A DNA stretch of 64,000 nucleotides from Phycisphaerae bacterium (GCA_028285035.1 JANQQF010000189.1:117336-181335), one strand, 5' to 3'; shown: positions 50,240 to 59,742, counted from the first letter of the stretch. Notes: a model not told the origin generated them from the sequence alone. Program-made: numbers and translations.

Positions 50240-50770
50240 TTAGCCTGTTAATGTATTTTTGAATTTGAGTGTTCTGCCCAACAATTTCAAAATACTGTTG
50301 GGGGTTTGCTTGTCTAATTCTTTGTAAATATCGGAGCCAGTTTCGAAGAACTCTAGCAATTTTTCGATTTGCTCTCGTTCGTATTGGCTCTCTTCATCGG
50401 GCAAATTATTCAAATCCTCGACCGCATCCCGCAACACGTTAACAGTTGGGTCAACCTCTCGTTTCTTTCTTTCACGAGCAATGATCCGAAACATTTGCCA
50501 CACATCTTTCTCAGTGGTGTAAAACTCTCGACGTTCACCCTTGATGTGAATACGACTGACAATGCCCCAAGCAATTAATTCGCGCAGGGCCATACTGACA
50601 TTCCCCCGGCTAATCTGCAGCTCTTTCATAATGTCATTGGCTGACAGCGGCTCAGGGGAGATGTAGAGTAGGGCGTGGGCTTGGGCCATGGTGCGGTTAA
50701 TTCCCCACAGCGAACCCATTTCACCCCAATGTAAGATAAATCTTTCTTTGATACGTTCTAGCTCACTCAT
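50240..50770 (-). CDS. GbsR/MarR-type transcriptional regulator
   Basis: Winged-helix repressor, 176 residues from the ATG at 50770, where homology begins (MSELERIKERFILHWGEMGS); a reading frame extending 36 codons further upstream has no credible start. The wing-helix covers about 20-95, with QAHALLYISPEPLSANDIMK, RGNVSMALREL and GERREFYTTEKDVW typical of GbsR. The C-terminal part is helical. It probably controls itself and the methyltransferase gene that follows by 45 bases. Confidence 0.88.
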   Translation of the reverse strand: MSELERIKERFILHWGEMGSLWGINRTMAQAHALLYISPEPLSANDIMKELQISRGNVSMALRELIAWGIVSRIHIKGERREFYTTEKDVWQMFRIIARERKKREVDPTVNVLRDAVEDLNNLPDEESQYEREQIEKLLEFFETGSDIYKELDKQTPNSILKLLGRTLKFKNTLTG

Positions 50771-50887
50771 TATATATTCCAAAATTTCAGAAATTATTGA
50801 ATGTATTATAGCACGGAAGATGAAAACGTCAAGATAGTAATTCAAATTCAATGGATTTTTGTGTCCACAATTGGACATATTTTGATG

Positions 50888-51985
50888 TCAACAAGATTTG
50901 AATAGCAAGGGTAAATATACTCGCTCTGCTTCAACCACATCAAAGATGAGAGGCGTTGTTGTTAGGACAGTTTGACCCAACATCTCTCTTGCCTGATTGG
51001 TTGCCGTTACCTGTAGGGTTTGAGATAAGATAGGGGCAGGCCAGTTTTGGCTGAAGCTGTCTATTATACTATCTACGGCAACCTCACGAACAACAACCCC
51101 ATTGATTGCCCAAGTAAAGCTGATGGGGCGTTGGGCGGTTGTAGGGGCCACCGAGGCGATAAATGTATTATCCCCGACAAAACCAATCGATGGGGTAACC
51201 ATTAAGCTTTCTGGAACAACTGTACTATTTCCCTCGCAGCGATCCGCTGAGGCAGCCAAAGCCGTTGATAGATCAGCACTGAGATACAGGGTATAGACGA
51301 ATGGGGAACTCCCACTGCAACTCATCGCACTTTTATCTGGATTTCGTGGGGAATAGAACGAGTTTGCTTCGACTTTGAGAACATCATTTTGAAAGGATAG
51401 GTCAGTAATGGAAAGAGAGTTTGTTTTGCCGCTCGAAAGACGGGCCGTGATGAAGGTAGCGGTTGAGATATCACCATTTGAGGGATTGATACGAGCGACA
51501 ATCGAAGCTTTTGGCCCTCCTCCCCCGCCAGGTGACCCGTCCGTATAGGAACTCAACCACCCACCCGTAGCAAAACGGCGAAAATCTTGACTACTATCGC
51601 CTTGAGTACCGGTCACACTAAAGACCCCATACAGACCACTCGCGGTGCCATCCCAAAATAAACCATAGCCAGCGCTATCATCTGGCGTTACTTCATAATC
51701 AGTTCGACACCAATCCTGAATGCCGTTGGTGAAGCTGGCTAAAATAGGATTCTGATTATTGCCAAACTGTTGGTAGCCAATGTAAATTGTTTGATTGCCT
51801 GCTGTACGGTTGGCCCCGCCTTTCGCGGCAATGGTTGTCTCTGAGTCGCCACAAGAAAAAGTGACTGCGGTGGCAACATCTGATTGCGCCTGAACGGGTA
51901 TAGTCAGCAGGCTAAAAGCCAAGGTGATAGAGAAAATGATGCACAACTTGAAACGAGCGAAGCGGTCGAGAATGGAGATGGACAT
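50888..51985 (-). CDS. Secreted hypothetical protein with YLPL C-terminal tail
   Basis: Exported protein of 365 residues with a signal peptide (KLCIIFSITLAFSLLTIPVQAQ, cut after AQA). The body is strand-rich with Gly/Ser loops. The tail is ERVYLPLLFKSC. A similar YLPL tail ends the propeller-like protein at 14679-16205, so it may be a sorting or anchoring signal. AAGGAG precedes the ATG. No catalytic motif and no family recognised. Confidence 0.75.
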   Translation of the reverse strand: MSISILDRFARFKLCIIFSITLAFSLLTIPVQAQSDVATAVTFSCGDSETTIAAKGGANRTAGNQTIYIGYQQFGNNQNPILASFTNGIQDWCRTDYEVTPDDSAGYGLFWDGTASGLYGVFSVTGTQGDSSQDFRRFATGGWLSSYTDGSPGGGGGPKASIVARINPSNGDISTATFITARLSSGKTNSLSITDLSFQNDVLKVEANSFYSPRNPDKSAMSCSGSSPFVYTLYLSADLSTALAASADRCEGNSTVVPESLMVTPSIGFVGDNTFIASVAPTTAQRPISFTWAINGVVVREVAVDSIIDSFSQNWPAPILSQTLQVTATNQAREMLGQTVLTTTPLIFDVVEAERVYLPLLFKSC

Positions 51986-52043
51986 AGAGTAGACTCCTTG
52001 TGATTGAAGACGCAGACAGAATAAATTCTATTGGTAATACAGG

Positions 52044-52064
52044 AAACAGGCTTCAAGCCTGTTT
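52044..52064. repeat. Short palindromic repeat AAACAGGC...GCCTGTTT
   Basis: 8-bp arms around TTCAA. A related copy (AGGCCTGAAGCCTGT) lies at 53047-53065, so the pair brackets the SanA-like gene. Confidence 0.55.
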
Positions 52065-52128
52065 AACTGTTTAGTAGTCGATTTATGAATATTCAAAATT
52101 TATTTCGGTAGTATATTGGGAACGATTG

Positions 52129-52207
52129 CTCTACCCCCTCTAGCTCCCCCTGTAAGGGAGAGAACTCAAAACTTCCCTCCTTGCAGAGGGGATTGAGGGG
52201 GGTAGAG
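52129..52207. repeat. Long inverted-repeat element downstream of the SanA-like gene
   Basis: CTCTACCCCCTC (52129-52140) pairs with GAGGGGGGTAGAG (52195-52207), and inner segments CTCCCCCTGTAAGGGAG and CCCTCCTTGCAGAGGGG form further stems. It looks like a non-coding dispersed palindromic element and could also terminate transcription from the SanA-like gene. Confidence 0.65.
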
Positions 52208-52272
52208 TAGTCGATACTCATCCTGTTTGCATTACCGATTTATTTCTTTAACTTCAATCAATCTACTCGAGT

Positions 52273-52998
52273 CTAAATATCAATAGACAATTTTTCCCCA
52301 AGTACTGGTGTCGGCTGACGAATGTTTACATCCCACCAAGCCAAGCTTGTTGCTAAAAGTTCGCGAACATTCCAGACGAGACGGGTGCGCTTCAAGAAAT
52401 AATGATTATTCGCGGCTAGCCCGACTGTCTCAACCCCAAATTGATCACATAGATAATGAGCACGGGCTTGATGAAACTGTTGTGTCACTAAAATGGCTCG
52501 ATCAACATCAAAGATCTCGCGGGCTCGGAAACAGCTATCATAGGTACGACGACCTGCATAATCGAGGACGATATCTTGGTTAGGGACACCGTGATTGACC
52601 GCGTAGACCCGCATGACCTCGGGTTCATTGTAATAGGCGAAGCGGTTGTCGCCCGTCATTAACAACTTTTTAACCTTACCCGTTTGATAAAGCTCGATGG
52701 CCGTATCAAGCCGATCCCGTAAAACCCGACTTGGCTGGTCATTGCGAATACCAGCCCCAAACACAATCGCCACATCATGTTCCGGTACGCTGGCGACATC
52801 TTGATAAATATCATTTTGATACCACCAATGCAACCAAACCCGCCAAGAAACAACAAGGACTGGGGCAATAAGGATGGCAATAATAATCAGTCGTCGATAT
52901 TGATTAAGTTTGGTCAGGATAAAAATAATTGGCTCTATAGGGGATTGGCTCAAGCGAGGGATGGTCATAATGTTCCGCTTGATGCTAATGTGTCTCAT
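52273..52998 (-). CDS. SanA/YdcF-like DUF218 membrane protein
   Basis: Probable envelope protein of the DUF218 superfamily, related to SanA and ElyC, which affect cell-wall permeability. The 241 residues have one N-terminal helix (about 41-57: IIIAILIAPVLVVSWRV) and a DUF218 domain: VAIVFGAGI, SRVLRDRLDTAIELY, LLMTGDNR and AILVTQQFHQARAHYLC. GGAGAG lies seven bases before the ATG. It stands alone on the minus strand, bracketed by short palindromic repeats. Confidence 0.87.
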   Translation of the reverse strand: MRHISIKRNIMTIPRLSQSPIEPIIFILTKLNQYRRLIIIAILIAPVLVVSWRVWLHWWYQNDIYQDVASVPEHDVAIVFGAGIRNDQPSRVLRDRLDTAIELYQTGKVKKLLMTGDNRFAYYNEPEVMRVYAVNHGVPNQDIVLDYAGRRTYDSCFRAREIFDVDRAILVTQQFHQARAHYLCDQFGVETVGLAANNHYFLKRTRLVWNVRELLATSLAWWDVNIRQPTPVLGEKLSIDI

Positions 52999-53046
52999 TT
53001 TTGACTCTCCATGACTATGCTGAAAGTAAAACTGTTGTGACCAAAT

Positions 53047-53065
53047 AGGCCTGAAGCCTGTGTTA
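53047..53065. repeat. Copy of the AGGCTTCAxGCCT palindrome
   Basis: Reads AGGCCTGAAGCCTGTGTTA on the plus strand; its reverse complement matches the element at 52044-52064. It lies just upstream of the SanA-like gene. Confidence 0.45.
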
Positions 53066-53172
53066 CAATTTTATCAATCGCTAGTCAATTAATCACAATA
53101 AAATAAGAGACAGATGAACATTGGGTCACTCTGTCTCTTATCAAATATGATATGTAATATGCGGGGGAGTCT

Positions 53173-54033
53173 TTACCGGCGGAACTCCTGTCGGGCTGGC
53201 GGTCCCCATTGATTAGACCAACGCCCATTGGGATCCCACACTTTTGGCTCGTGGGCCTCATCATCCCAGATTTGCTGCATATCAGCCGCGAATTCGATGA
53301 TATTTTCTTCGGGATCGAAAAAGTAGATGAAGAGATTGTTGCCTGGACCGTGGCGACCGGGGCCATAGAGCAGGGTGTAATCGTGATGAGCCATATGCTC
53401 AGCCTGATGCACTAACTCGGACATATCTTTTACCTCAAAGGCAAAGTGGTGCATCATTTTACGGGGATAGCGTGACACTGCCACCCCATGGTGATCGGGA
53501 TTGCAGCGGACCCAGACCATATCTTGGCCTACCCAATCGGACACACGGAATCCGAGAATTTGCGTGTAGAACTCAGCTGTCGTTTCAAGATCGGGGGTGC
53601 GGAGGGTGATATGTTGGAAACGACGCGGCTGAACTGCCCGCGCCCCATAATACCGAGGCTTCTGCTCCAGCCCCGCAATCAATTCGACCACAAAGCCGCT
53701 AGGGTCTTGTAGACGTAGGGTTTGACCTTGACCTGATCCGCCAGAAGATTGAGCTTCGTAGGGGATGCCTGCCTGGTCTAATACTTTGGCGGCGTTATCC
53801 AGGCCTGCCTTACCATCTGCCACTTCCAGAGCAAAATGATCCATCTCGCTGGTTTCTCCCGGAATCAGCACGACATTGTGATGATCGGCATTGCAACGGA
53901 GATAGACCCGCCCTGTTTCGTCACGGGCACTTTCTTCAAGGCCCACCATTTGAGTATAAAATTGAACCTGCTGCTCAAGGTTTTGTACCTTGAGCGCAAC
54001 GTGCGACAGTTGTTTAATACGGATTGTAGTCAT
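53173..54033 (-). CDS. Extradiol (catechol 2,3-type) dioxygenase
   Basis: Ring-cleavage dioxygenase using Fe(II). The 286 residues hold two VOC domains (about 8-122 and 138-255). The iron ligands are all in the second: H141 (FQHITLRTP), H196 (HHFAFEV) and E247 (NIIEFAADM), the standard two-His-one-Glu set. The first domain has degenerate equivalents. AAGGAG precedes the ATG. It follows the aromatic hydroxylase gene (61 bases), which would make the catechol it cleaves. The hydrolase and later meta-pathway genes are not here. Confidence 0.91.
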   Translation of the reverse strand: MTTIRIKQLSHVALKVQNLEQQVQFYTQMVGLEESARDETGRVYLRCNADHHNVVLIPGETSEMDHFALEVADGKAGLDNAAKVLDQAGIPYEAQSSGGSGQGQTLRLQDPSGFVVELIAGLEQKPRYYGARAVQPRRFQHITLRTPDLETTAEFYTQILGFRVSDWVGQDMVWVRCNPDHHGVAVSRYPRKMMHHFAFEVKDMSELVHQAEHMAHHDYTLLYGPGRHGPGNNLFIYFFDPEENIIEFAADMQQIWDDEAHEPKVWDPNGRWSNQWGPPARQEFRR

Positions 54034-54094
54034 TAGGCTTACTCCTTGAGAGATAGTGCTTGGTGTTTAGTAATTAGTGGTTGGTCAAAACGTT

Positions 54095-55699
54095 CTACTT
54101 CAATGACAGCGCTTGCTTCAATTCGATCAACGCTTGGTCGAAATCTCCTGCTTTATAAGCTCCAAAAATATATCGATCGGGCCGAATGATAACGAAGTCT
54201 GCTTGATTCTGAGAGAACCAGTCCGCTAGATTACCTTCGCTATCGATGACAACATCGTCGGAGTTTGTTGGGTTTGTGAGCGCAGAATTCGATGGTACTA
54301 CGTTGAAGTAATGGGCTGGAATGATTGTATTTGTAGGCTGATTAGTTTGCTTAAGCGCCTGGGGCCTAGCTTGATTTCGCCCCAAGATTGTAAAGTTAGG
54401 ACCCATTAGGTCATCAAGTCGGGTCACTGTACCATTATGGCCTTGAACTAACGGCTGAATCATATAAGTTCCCCTAGCCTTATGAATAGTGCTACCAATA
54501 ATCCCGGCCTGCAAATCTGGCGAACGGAGGGTAAAGTGGGCTAGCTTGCCAAAAATCTGGGGGATGCCAAGAATGGTTTTGAATAGGATGTCCCGAAAAA
54601 AAGCCCGAATCTGGCTACGAGTTTGAATGAGACGACCCAACAACATCGTGCCCCGAGTCATGCGACCCACGTGAGGCAGCCGCTCGATTTGATATGTATC
54701 GAGAAGAGCCTCGTCTGCCTTGCCTTGCAAAACAAGGGCTAACTTCCAACTCAAATTGTGAGCATCACGCAAACCGGAACACATTCCCTGTCCCGCGAAC
54801 GGCGGCATTTGATGCGCGGAGTCGCCCGCTAAAAAAACTCGCCCCACACGCCACTGCTCGGCCAGCAAGGCGTGGAAGGTGTAGACCACGGATCGAGCAA
54901 TCTCAACGTGGTCGGGATCGACAACCAGCGAAACCAGCTCACGAACCGTCTCTGGCTGCGTCATCGTCTTTGGCGTGTGTCGCTCAGTCATCATAAATTC
55001 CCAGCGATAATGCCGCCCGACGCTGACCGGAACGAAGGTGATCGGTTGGTGGGGATTACAGTATTGTCGGTGACCATCGGGGAGGTTCGCTTGCTCTGGA
55101 GTGATGCCGTCTTTGAGATAGACATCGACCACCAGCCACGGTTGATCAAAGCCTAAATCGGTCAGATTGACCCCCAACTGCTTGCGGATCAGGCTGCGGG
55201 CCCCATCGCAACCCACGGCATAGCGGGCTTGAAAGGTGTGTTGGCTATCGTCCGATGTTTTTGTTGTCACGGCGACCCGATTTTCATCCTGCGCAATCGC
55301 CTCGACCTCGTGCCCCACACAAACTTCAACCTGCTCAAATCGCTCGACCCCGGCCCGTATCCCCGCCTCCAAGCGCGGTTGGTGAAAGTAAATGTCCTCC
55401 CGATGCCCATAGGGTTGGGCCTCACGCACATTCGTTTTGAAGAAAACCTCACCCTTGGCGTTCAAATATTTTCGATTATTGTACGTACCCAAACTATGCT
55501 CTATCAAGGGCATCAGTCCCGCTGCCTGAAGAACACGAATGGCTTCGGCATCGGCGTGGACCGCGCGAGGCACGGGGAAAATTTCGCTGTCTCGCTCAAG
55601 CACCAGCGTACGACAGCCGTACATCCCCAACAAATTCGCCAGCGTCGCTCCCACCGGTCCATAGCCGATGATGGCGACATCAAAAAGTTCACCACTCAC
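54095..55699 (-). CDS. FAD-dependent aromatic hydroxylase (MhpA-like)
   Basis: Single-component flavin monooxygenase that probably hydroxylates a phenolic substrate to a catechol. The 534 residues have the FAD-binding start VAIIGYGPVGATLANLLG (about 8-25), the DG motif GCDGARSLIR near 165 and the GD motif VFLAGDSAHQMPPFAGQG near 289. The C-terminal thioredoxin-like part is at about 430-534. It resembles 3-(3-hydroxyphenyl)propionate hydroxylase and PheA/TetX relatives. The start is GTG. It precedes the extradiol dioxygenase and follows a small FN3-like gene. Confidence 0.9.
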   Translation of the reverse strand: MSGELFDVAIIGYGPVGATLANLLGMYGCRTLVLERDSEIFPVPRAVHADAEAIRVLQAAGLMPLIEHSLGTYNNRKYLNAKGEVFFKTNVREAQPYGHREDIYFHQPRLEAGIRAGVERFEQVEVCVGHEVEAIAQDENRVAVTTKTSDDSQHTFQARYAVGCDGARSLIRKQLGVNLTDLGFDQPWLVVDVYLKDGITPEQANLPDGHRQYCNPHQPITFVPVSVGRHYRWEFMMTERHTPKTMTQPETVRELVSLVVDPDHVEIARSVVYTFHALLAEQWRVGRVFLAGDSAHQMPPFAGQGMCSGLRDAHNLSWKLALVLQGKADEALLDTYQIERLPHVGRMTRGTMLLGRLIQTRSQIRAFFRDILFKTILGIPQIFGKLAHFTLRSPDLQAGIIGSTIHKARGTYMIQPLVQGHNGTVTRLDDLMGPNFTILGRNQARPQALKQTNQPTNTIIPAHYFNVVPSNSALTNPTNSDDVVIDSEGNLADWFSQNQADFVIIRPDRYIFGAYKAGDFDQALIELKQALSLK

Positions 55700-55722
55700 A
55701 ATTGACTATTCACCATTTACAA

Positions 55723-56046
55723 TTATTCAGGTGTTGTGAGGCTCAACGATTTTGGGGCTTGGACAACCTGTCCGGCATTGTCTTGGATAAAGACCCGAAC
55801 CACATACTTGCGATTGGGGCTTAACTCAGTGAGCAACAGCCCCGCAGTGGGGTCATCGCTTTCGGCAAAATGGGTCTCCCAACCCCGCTCCCCATCCCAC
55901 ACCCGCAGCGAGGTTTGCACCGCTCGATTGGCTTTGAAGGTGATGCTCGCACTTAGGTTGTCTGCATTGAGGGAAATCGTTGGCGTTTTGAGAAAGGCCA
56001 GGGGCACCGGAATTTCTTTGGTCGTTTCCGTCACTCGTTCTGTCAT
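55723..56046 (-). CDS. Small fibronectin-III-like protein
   Basis: 107 residues forming a single Ig/FN3-like sandwich: PTISLNADNLSASITFKANR, TSLRVWDGERG, LLLTELSPNRKYVVRVF and QAPKSLSLTTPE. The YVVRV and L-x-P-x-x-x-Y pattern is typical of FN3. No signal peptide or membrane helix, so it is probably cytoplasmic, which is uncommon for a lone FN3 domain. It is 23 bases upstream of the aromatic hydroxylase gene and probably cotranscribed. Role unknown. Confidence 0.65.
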   Translation of the reverse strand: MTERVTETTKEIPVPLAFLKTPTISLNADNLSASITFKANRAVQTSLRVWDGERGWETHFAESDDPTAGLLLTELSPNRKYVVRVFIQDNAGQVVQAPKSLSLTTPE

Positions 56047-56231
56047 AGGTCACCTCCTGTCTCCATTCTACGCACTTTTAAGGAAAGTTCCAGTTTTCTG
56101 AGGGTGGGTGCAGAGGGGATAAAAATATGAGGTGAGCAGAGTAAAAAGTGGACATCACCCCTAAATTTTGTTAAGATGGATTTATTGAGATTTTTCGCAT
56201 AAGAATTTTCGAGAAATGTGAGGTGTGAACT

Positions 56232-59200
56232 ATGGTTGAACAAAAACAGACCAATCCTCAGTATAATCCTCTTCCCGACCTCCCCAACTACGACCCCGAG
56301 CCTGCTGATGGGGTGCGTGTGGGCGAAAGCCCTGTACCAGGGATAACCCTAAGGCGTATCCTACGTGGGCATACAGACCGTATTAATCGTATTGCTTGGT
56401 CACCGGATGGCCGTTTCTTGGCCTCACCGTCAGAGGATCAAACTATTCGTATTTGGGATGTGCAGCGTGGGGAATGTGTAACCTTACTTGAGGAGGGTAA
56501 AGCTAAAAACGACGGCGTGGCCTGGTCACCGGATGGACGTCTGCTTGCATTAGGAGCTATGGATTCAAGAATCCGCATTTGGAATACTAAAATCTGGGAA
56601 GTCTTGTTCGTAATCAAGGAAAATAACGATGAAGTCAACAGCGTAGCGTGGTCACCAGATGGACATCTACTCGCATCAGGGTCTCTTGACTCAGCAATCC
56701 GTGTGTGGGATGTAGCCAATACAAAACAGTTGTATATGCGGTATATGGGTATTGAAATCTGGTGTGTGACGTGGTCACCAGATGGACGTTTGCTTGCATC
56801 AGGGGGTGATAATGGTGAAATATTTTTGTTGGATGTAGAAAACAAGGATTTGTGGAGTACGTTGGAAGGACACAATGGTATTGTGTATTCTGTAGCGTGG
56901 TCACCAGATGGACATCTACTCGCATCAGGGTCTAGTGACTCAACAATTCGTATTTGGGATGTGGTCAATGCAAGACAGCTGCATATTTTTGAAGCACATA
57001 CAAACGTGGTTCATTCAATCGCTTTTTCGTCTGATGGTCGGCTATTAGTTTCAAAGTCAGATGATGAAACCGTTAGATTCTGGGAAATAGATACTGGTCT
57101 TCCTCTTGCTACTCTTTATGAATCGGATACTTCAATAGGAGGTTGGGAAAGCATCTCTTTTCAACGGGATAAGCCGATTTTGGCGACTCTGGCTGAGAAT
57201 AATACTAGTGTTCGCGTTTGGGATTTAGATATAAATCTTCTCCTCAGCCAAACTGCTACCGACTCCGTTCGTTACACCACCGCCAAGCTTGTTCTAGTCG
57301 GCGATTCGGGTGTGGGCAAAACTGGCCTGGGCTGGCGGCTGGCGCACGGCGAGTTCAAGGAGCATGCCTCTACCCACGGTCAGCAGTTCTGGGTGGTTGA
57401 CGACCTCTGCACCACCCGCGCCGATGGCACTGAGTGCGAGGCCGTATTGTGGGATTTGGCCGGACAGCATATCTACCGGTCCATCCACGCGATGTTTCTG
57501 GACAATGTGGATGCCTCACTGGTGTTGTTTGACCCCACCAATCGGCAGGAACCCCTCAAAGGGGCCGAGTTTTGGTTGGAGCAGTTGGCTCAGCAAAAGA
57601 AGCTGCCCCCCTCCGTATTGGTGGGTGCCCGTCTGGACCGAGGGACATCCGTCCTGTCGCAAGAGGAACTCGCCCAATTTTGCCAAAAATATGGCATCAG
57701 CGGCGGCTACATCGGCACCAGTGCCAAGGAGGGCCACGGTCTGGATGAATTGTTAGAAAACCTTAAAGATCAAATCCCTTGGGGTCAGATGACCGCGACA
57801 GTAACCACCCGTACCTTCAAACGAGTGAAGGAGTATGTCCTCGATCTAAAAGAGAAATCTGATCGTAAAGGCGTGTTGGTTGGTCCTGCTGAATTACGTC
57901 ATCAGCTTGAAGCGAGTGATGCTGAATGGGAATTCAGTGACGCTGAGATGATGACCGCTGTGGGCCACTTGCAGACTCATGGATACGTGACCATCTTACA
58001 CAGTTCCTCCGGTGAGGAGCACATCCTGCTTACGCCAGAGTTGTTGGTGAGTTTGGCTTCATCTATTGTCTTGCAGGCGGACAAACATCCGCAGGAGTTG
58101 GGGGCACTCGATGAAACTAATTTATTGCAAGGGCGCTACCCTCTGACCGAACTGAATAACCTGGAAATAGAAGAGCAGCAAATTATGCTGGATGCGGCGG
58201 TGACCCGATTTTTGGAGTACAATATCTGTTTTCGGGAGACCTTAGGCCGTGATACCTTGCTCATCTTTCCTAGCCTGATCAAGCAAAAGCGCCCTCTGCA
58301 GGATGATGTTGAAGCGGTTGACGACATCTCCTATACTGTTCGAGGGCGGGTGGAGAATATCTACTCGGCCTTGGTAGTGCTGTTGGGATTTACTCGTACT
58401 TTCACCCGCGTGAATCAGTGGCAGCGTCAGGCTCAATACGAGATGGGCGAAGGTAATATTTGTGGCTTCCGGCTGATTGAGGATGTGGAGGGCGAAATTG
58501 AACTGGTGCTCTACTATAGCCTCACCATGCCCGAATTTGGTCGTAGCAAATTTCAGGGCCTCTTTGAAGAATTTCTTTATCAACGGGATGTTCAGATTAC
58601 CCGTTTCCCACCTGTGCTCTGTTCTGACAAACACCTGCAGGCACGTGGTACGGTGGTCAAACGTCTGCGTGAAGGCAAACAGTTTCTCTTCTGTGAGGAA
58701 TGTGGCCAAAAAATTGAGTTACCCGACATCGAAAGTCAACCCATCGCTGATGTGTCACAAGCTGATTGGATTCAAAGAGAGGATGCCTTAGTTCGCCTCC
58801 GCAGTGCTTATGAAACCTACCTGACCCGAATTAAAGCTTTCCGTCGTGATCGGGCAGCCCCTCGTTGCTACATCAGTAATCTGCCAGCCCAAGATGGTTG
58901 GGTGGGGCAACTGACTGATGATTTACGAGATGCTGGGGTTCATATCATCACTGACAGGGATGAACTCTCAGACAACGATCTCATCCTTATTGCTGATACG
59001 CCAACATACCAACAAAGTTTTAAAAATAACGCTGAAGCGATTGCTGCCGACGCTACTCTGATTCGGGTTCGTTTAAGGCAAGGACAACAATCAAGTATTG
59101 TTAATTTGTTGCTCGATGGTAAGGTGGATGCTGCCCTCCCAACTGAAATTCGACCTGGCGACTTCCGTCACGAATCCCATTATGCCATGAGCCTGTTTGA

Positions 59201-59504
59201 TTTAGTGCTGACGCTGTATGCCATTCCATACCATCATCTAGGTTTTGCCCCTCTACGGAAAGCACTCCGTCAGCAGTGGATGCAAATGCCGAAAGAAGGT
59301 TATGATCAGGGTGATGACAAGACCATATCATCAAGTGTGAATCGTGAGGCGATACAAAACCAGATCAATGCCCATGAGGCCCGCCTAGAAATACTAGAAT
59401 TACAAGAAGCAAAGCAAGGAATTAGTGTTGATCCTGCCATTTTGACGGAAATTAAAGAGATCAAGGCGAAGATTACTGAGTTGCGAGTACAACTTGGTGG
59501 TTAA
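56232..59504 (+). CDS. WD40-Roc-COR GTPase with C-terminal TIR-like domain
   Basis: Bacterial Roco-type signalling protein, 1090 residues. Seven WD40 blades cover about 48-340 (repeats of WSPDGxLLASGS...IRIWDV). A Roc GTPase (about 350-520) has P-loop GDSGVGKTG (357-365), switch-II motif DLAGQ (408-412) and TSAKEG. The G4 motif, normally NKxD/TKxD, reads ARLDRG, as in some divergent Roc proteins. A COR-like helical and strand-rich region follows (530-860) with a CEECG pair. Residues about 877-1000 (PRCYISNLPAQDGWVGQLTD, LSDNDLILIADTP) resemble a TIR domain, though degenerate. A coiled coil ends it. Possible immune or regulatory sensor. The start sits behind GAGGTG. Confidence 0.82.
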   Translation: MVEQKQTNPQYNPLPDLPNYDPEPADGVRVGESPVPGITLRRILRGHTDRINRIAWSPDGRFLASPSEDQTIRIWDVQRGECVTLLEEGKAKNDGVAWSPDGRLLALGAMDSRIRIWNTKIWEVLFVIKENNDEVNSVAWSPDGHLLASGSLDSAIRVWDVANTKQLYMRYMGIEIWCVTWSPDGRLLASGGDNGEIFLLDVENKDLWSTLEGHNGIVYSVAWSPDGHLLASGSSDSTIRIWDVVNARQLHIFEAHTNVVHSIAFSSDGRLLVSKSDDETVRFWEIDTGLPLATLYESDTSIGGWESISFQRDKPILATLAENNTSVRVWDLDINLLLSQTATDSVRYTTAKLVLVGDSGVGKTGLGWRLAHGEFKEHASTHGQQFWVVDDLCTTRADGTECEAVLWDLAGQHIYRSIHAMFLDNVDASLVLFDPTNRQEPLKGAEFWLEQLAQQKKLPPSVLVGARLDRGTSVLSQEELAQFCQKYGISGGYIGTSAKEGHGLDELLENLKDQIPWGQMTATVTTRTFKRVKEYVLDLKEKSDRKGVLVGPAELRHQLEASDAEWEFSDAEMMTAVGHLQTHGYVTILHSSSGEEHILLTPELLVSLASSIVLQADKHPQELGALDETNLLQGRYPLTELNNLEIEEQQIMLDAAVTRFLEYNICFRETLGRDTLLIFPSLIKQKRPLQDDVEAVDDISYTVRGRVENIYSALVVLLGFTRTFTRVNQWQRQAQYEMGEGNICGFRLIEDVEGEIELVLYYSLTMPEFGRSKFQGLFEEFLYQRDVQITRFPPVLCSDKHLQARGTVVKRLREGKQFLFCEECGQKIELPDIESQPIADVSQADWIQREDALVRLRSAYETYLTRIKAFRRDRAAPRCYISNLPAQDGWVGQLTDDLRDAGVHIITDRDELSDNDLILIADTPTYQQSFKNNAEAIAADATLIRVRLRQGQQSSIVNLLLDGKVDAALPTEIRPGDFRHESHYAMSLFDLVLTLYAIPYHHLGFAPLRKALRQQWMQMPKEGYDQGDDKTISSSVNREAIQNQINAHEARLEILELQEAKQGISVDPAILTEIKEIKAKITELRVQLGG

Positions 59505-59508
59505 TCCC

Positions 59509-59742
59509 CTACCCCTCCCCCACCAACATCGCAATATGATGCAAGATTTCGTATGACTGCAATCCAATCAACGTGTGCTGATCGTTGAAGACAAAAGCAG
59601 GCAAGGCTGACACGCCAAGGCCATTGGCTGTGTTGATATGGCCAGACACCACAGCTGCATACTGCTCCGCCTCCGTCGTAGTCTCCATCGCCTGCCCGCC
59701 CAAGCCGACCGTTTCGGCAGCCATGTGTAGAACGACCCTCAT
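59509..59742 (-). pseudogene. Relic of a DsbA/FrnE-type oxidoreductase
   Basis: The minus strand reads LHMAAETVGLGGQAMETTTE, then EQYAAVVSGHINTANGLGVS and LPAFVFNDQHTLIGLQSYEI, then a stop, matching the C-terminal third of FrnE-type DsbA proteins (the GVxxxPxFVFN segment). The thioredoxin half with the CxxC site is missing. The fragment overlaps nothing and ends near the stop of the WD40-Roc gene. Confidence 0.75.

Noticed and set aside
57310..57756. Plus-strand frame of 148 codons overlapping the Roc GTPase
   Set aside because: Out-of-frame translation of the GTPase-coding stretch; low-complexity composition.
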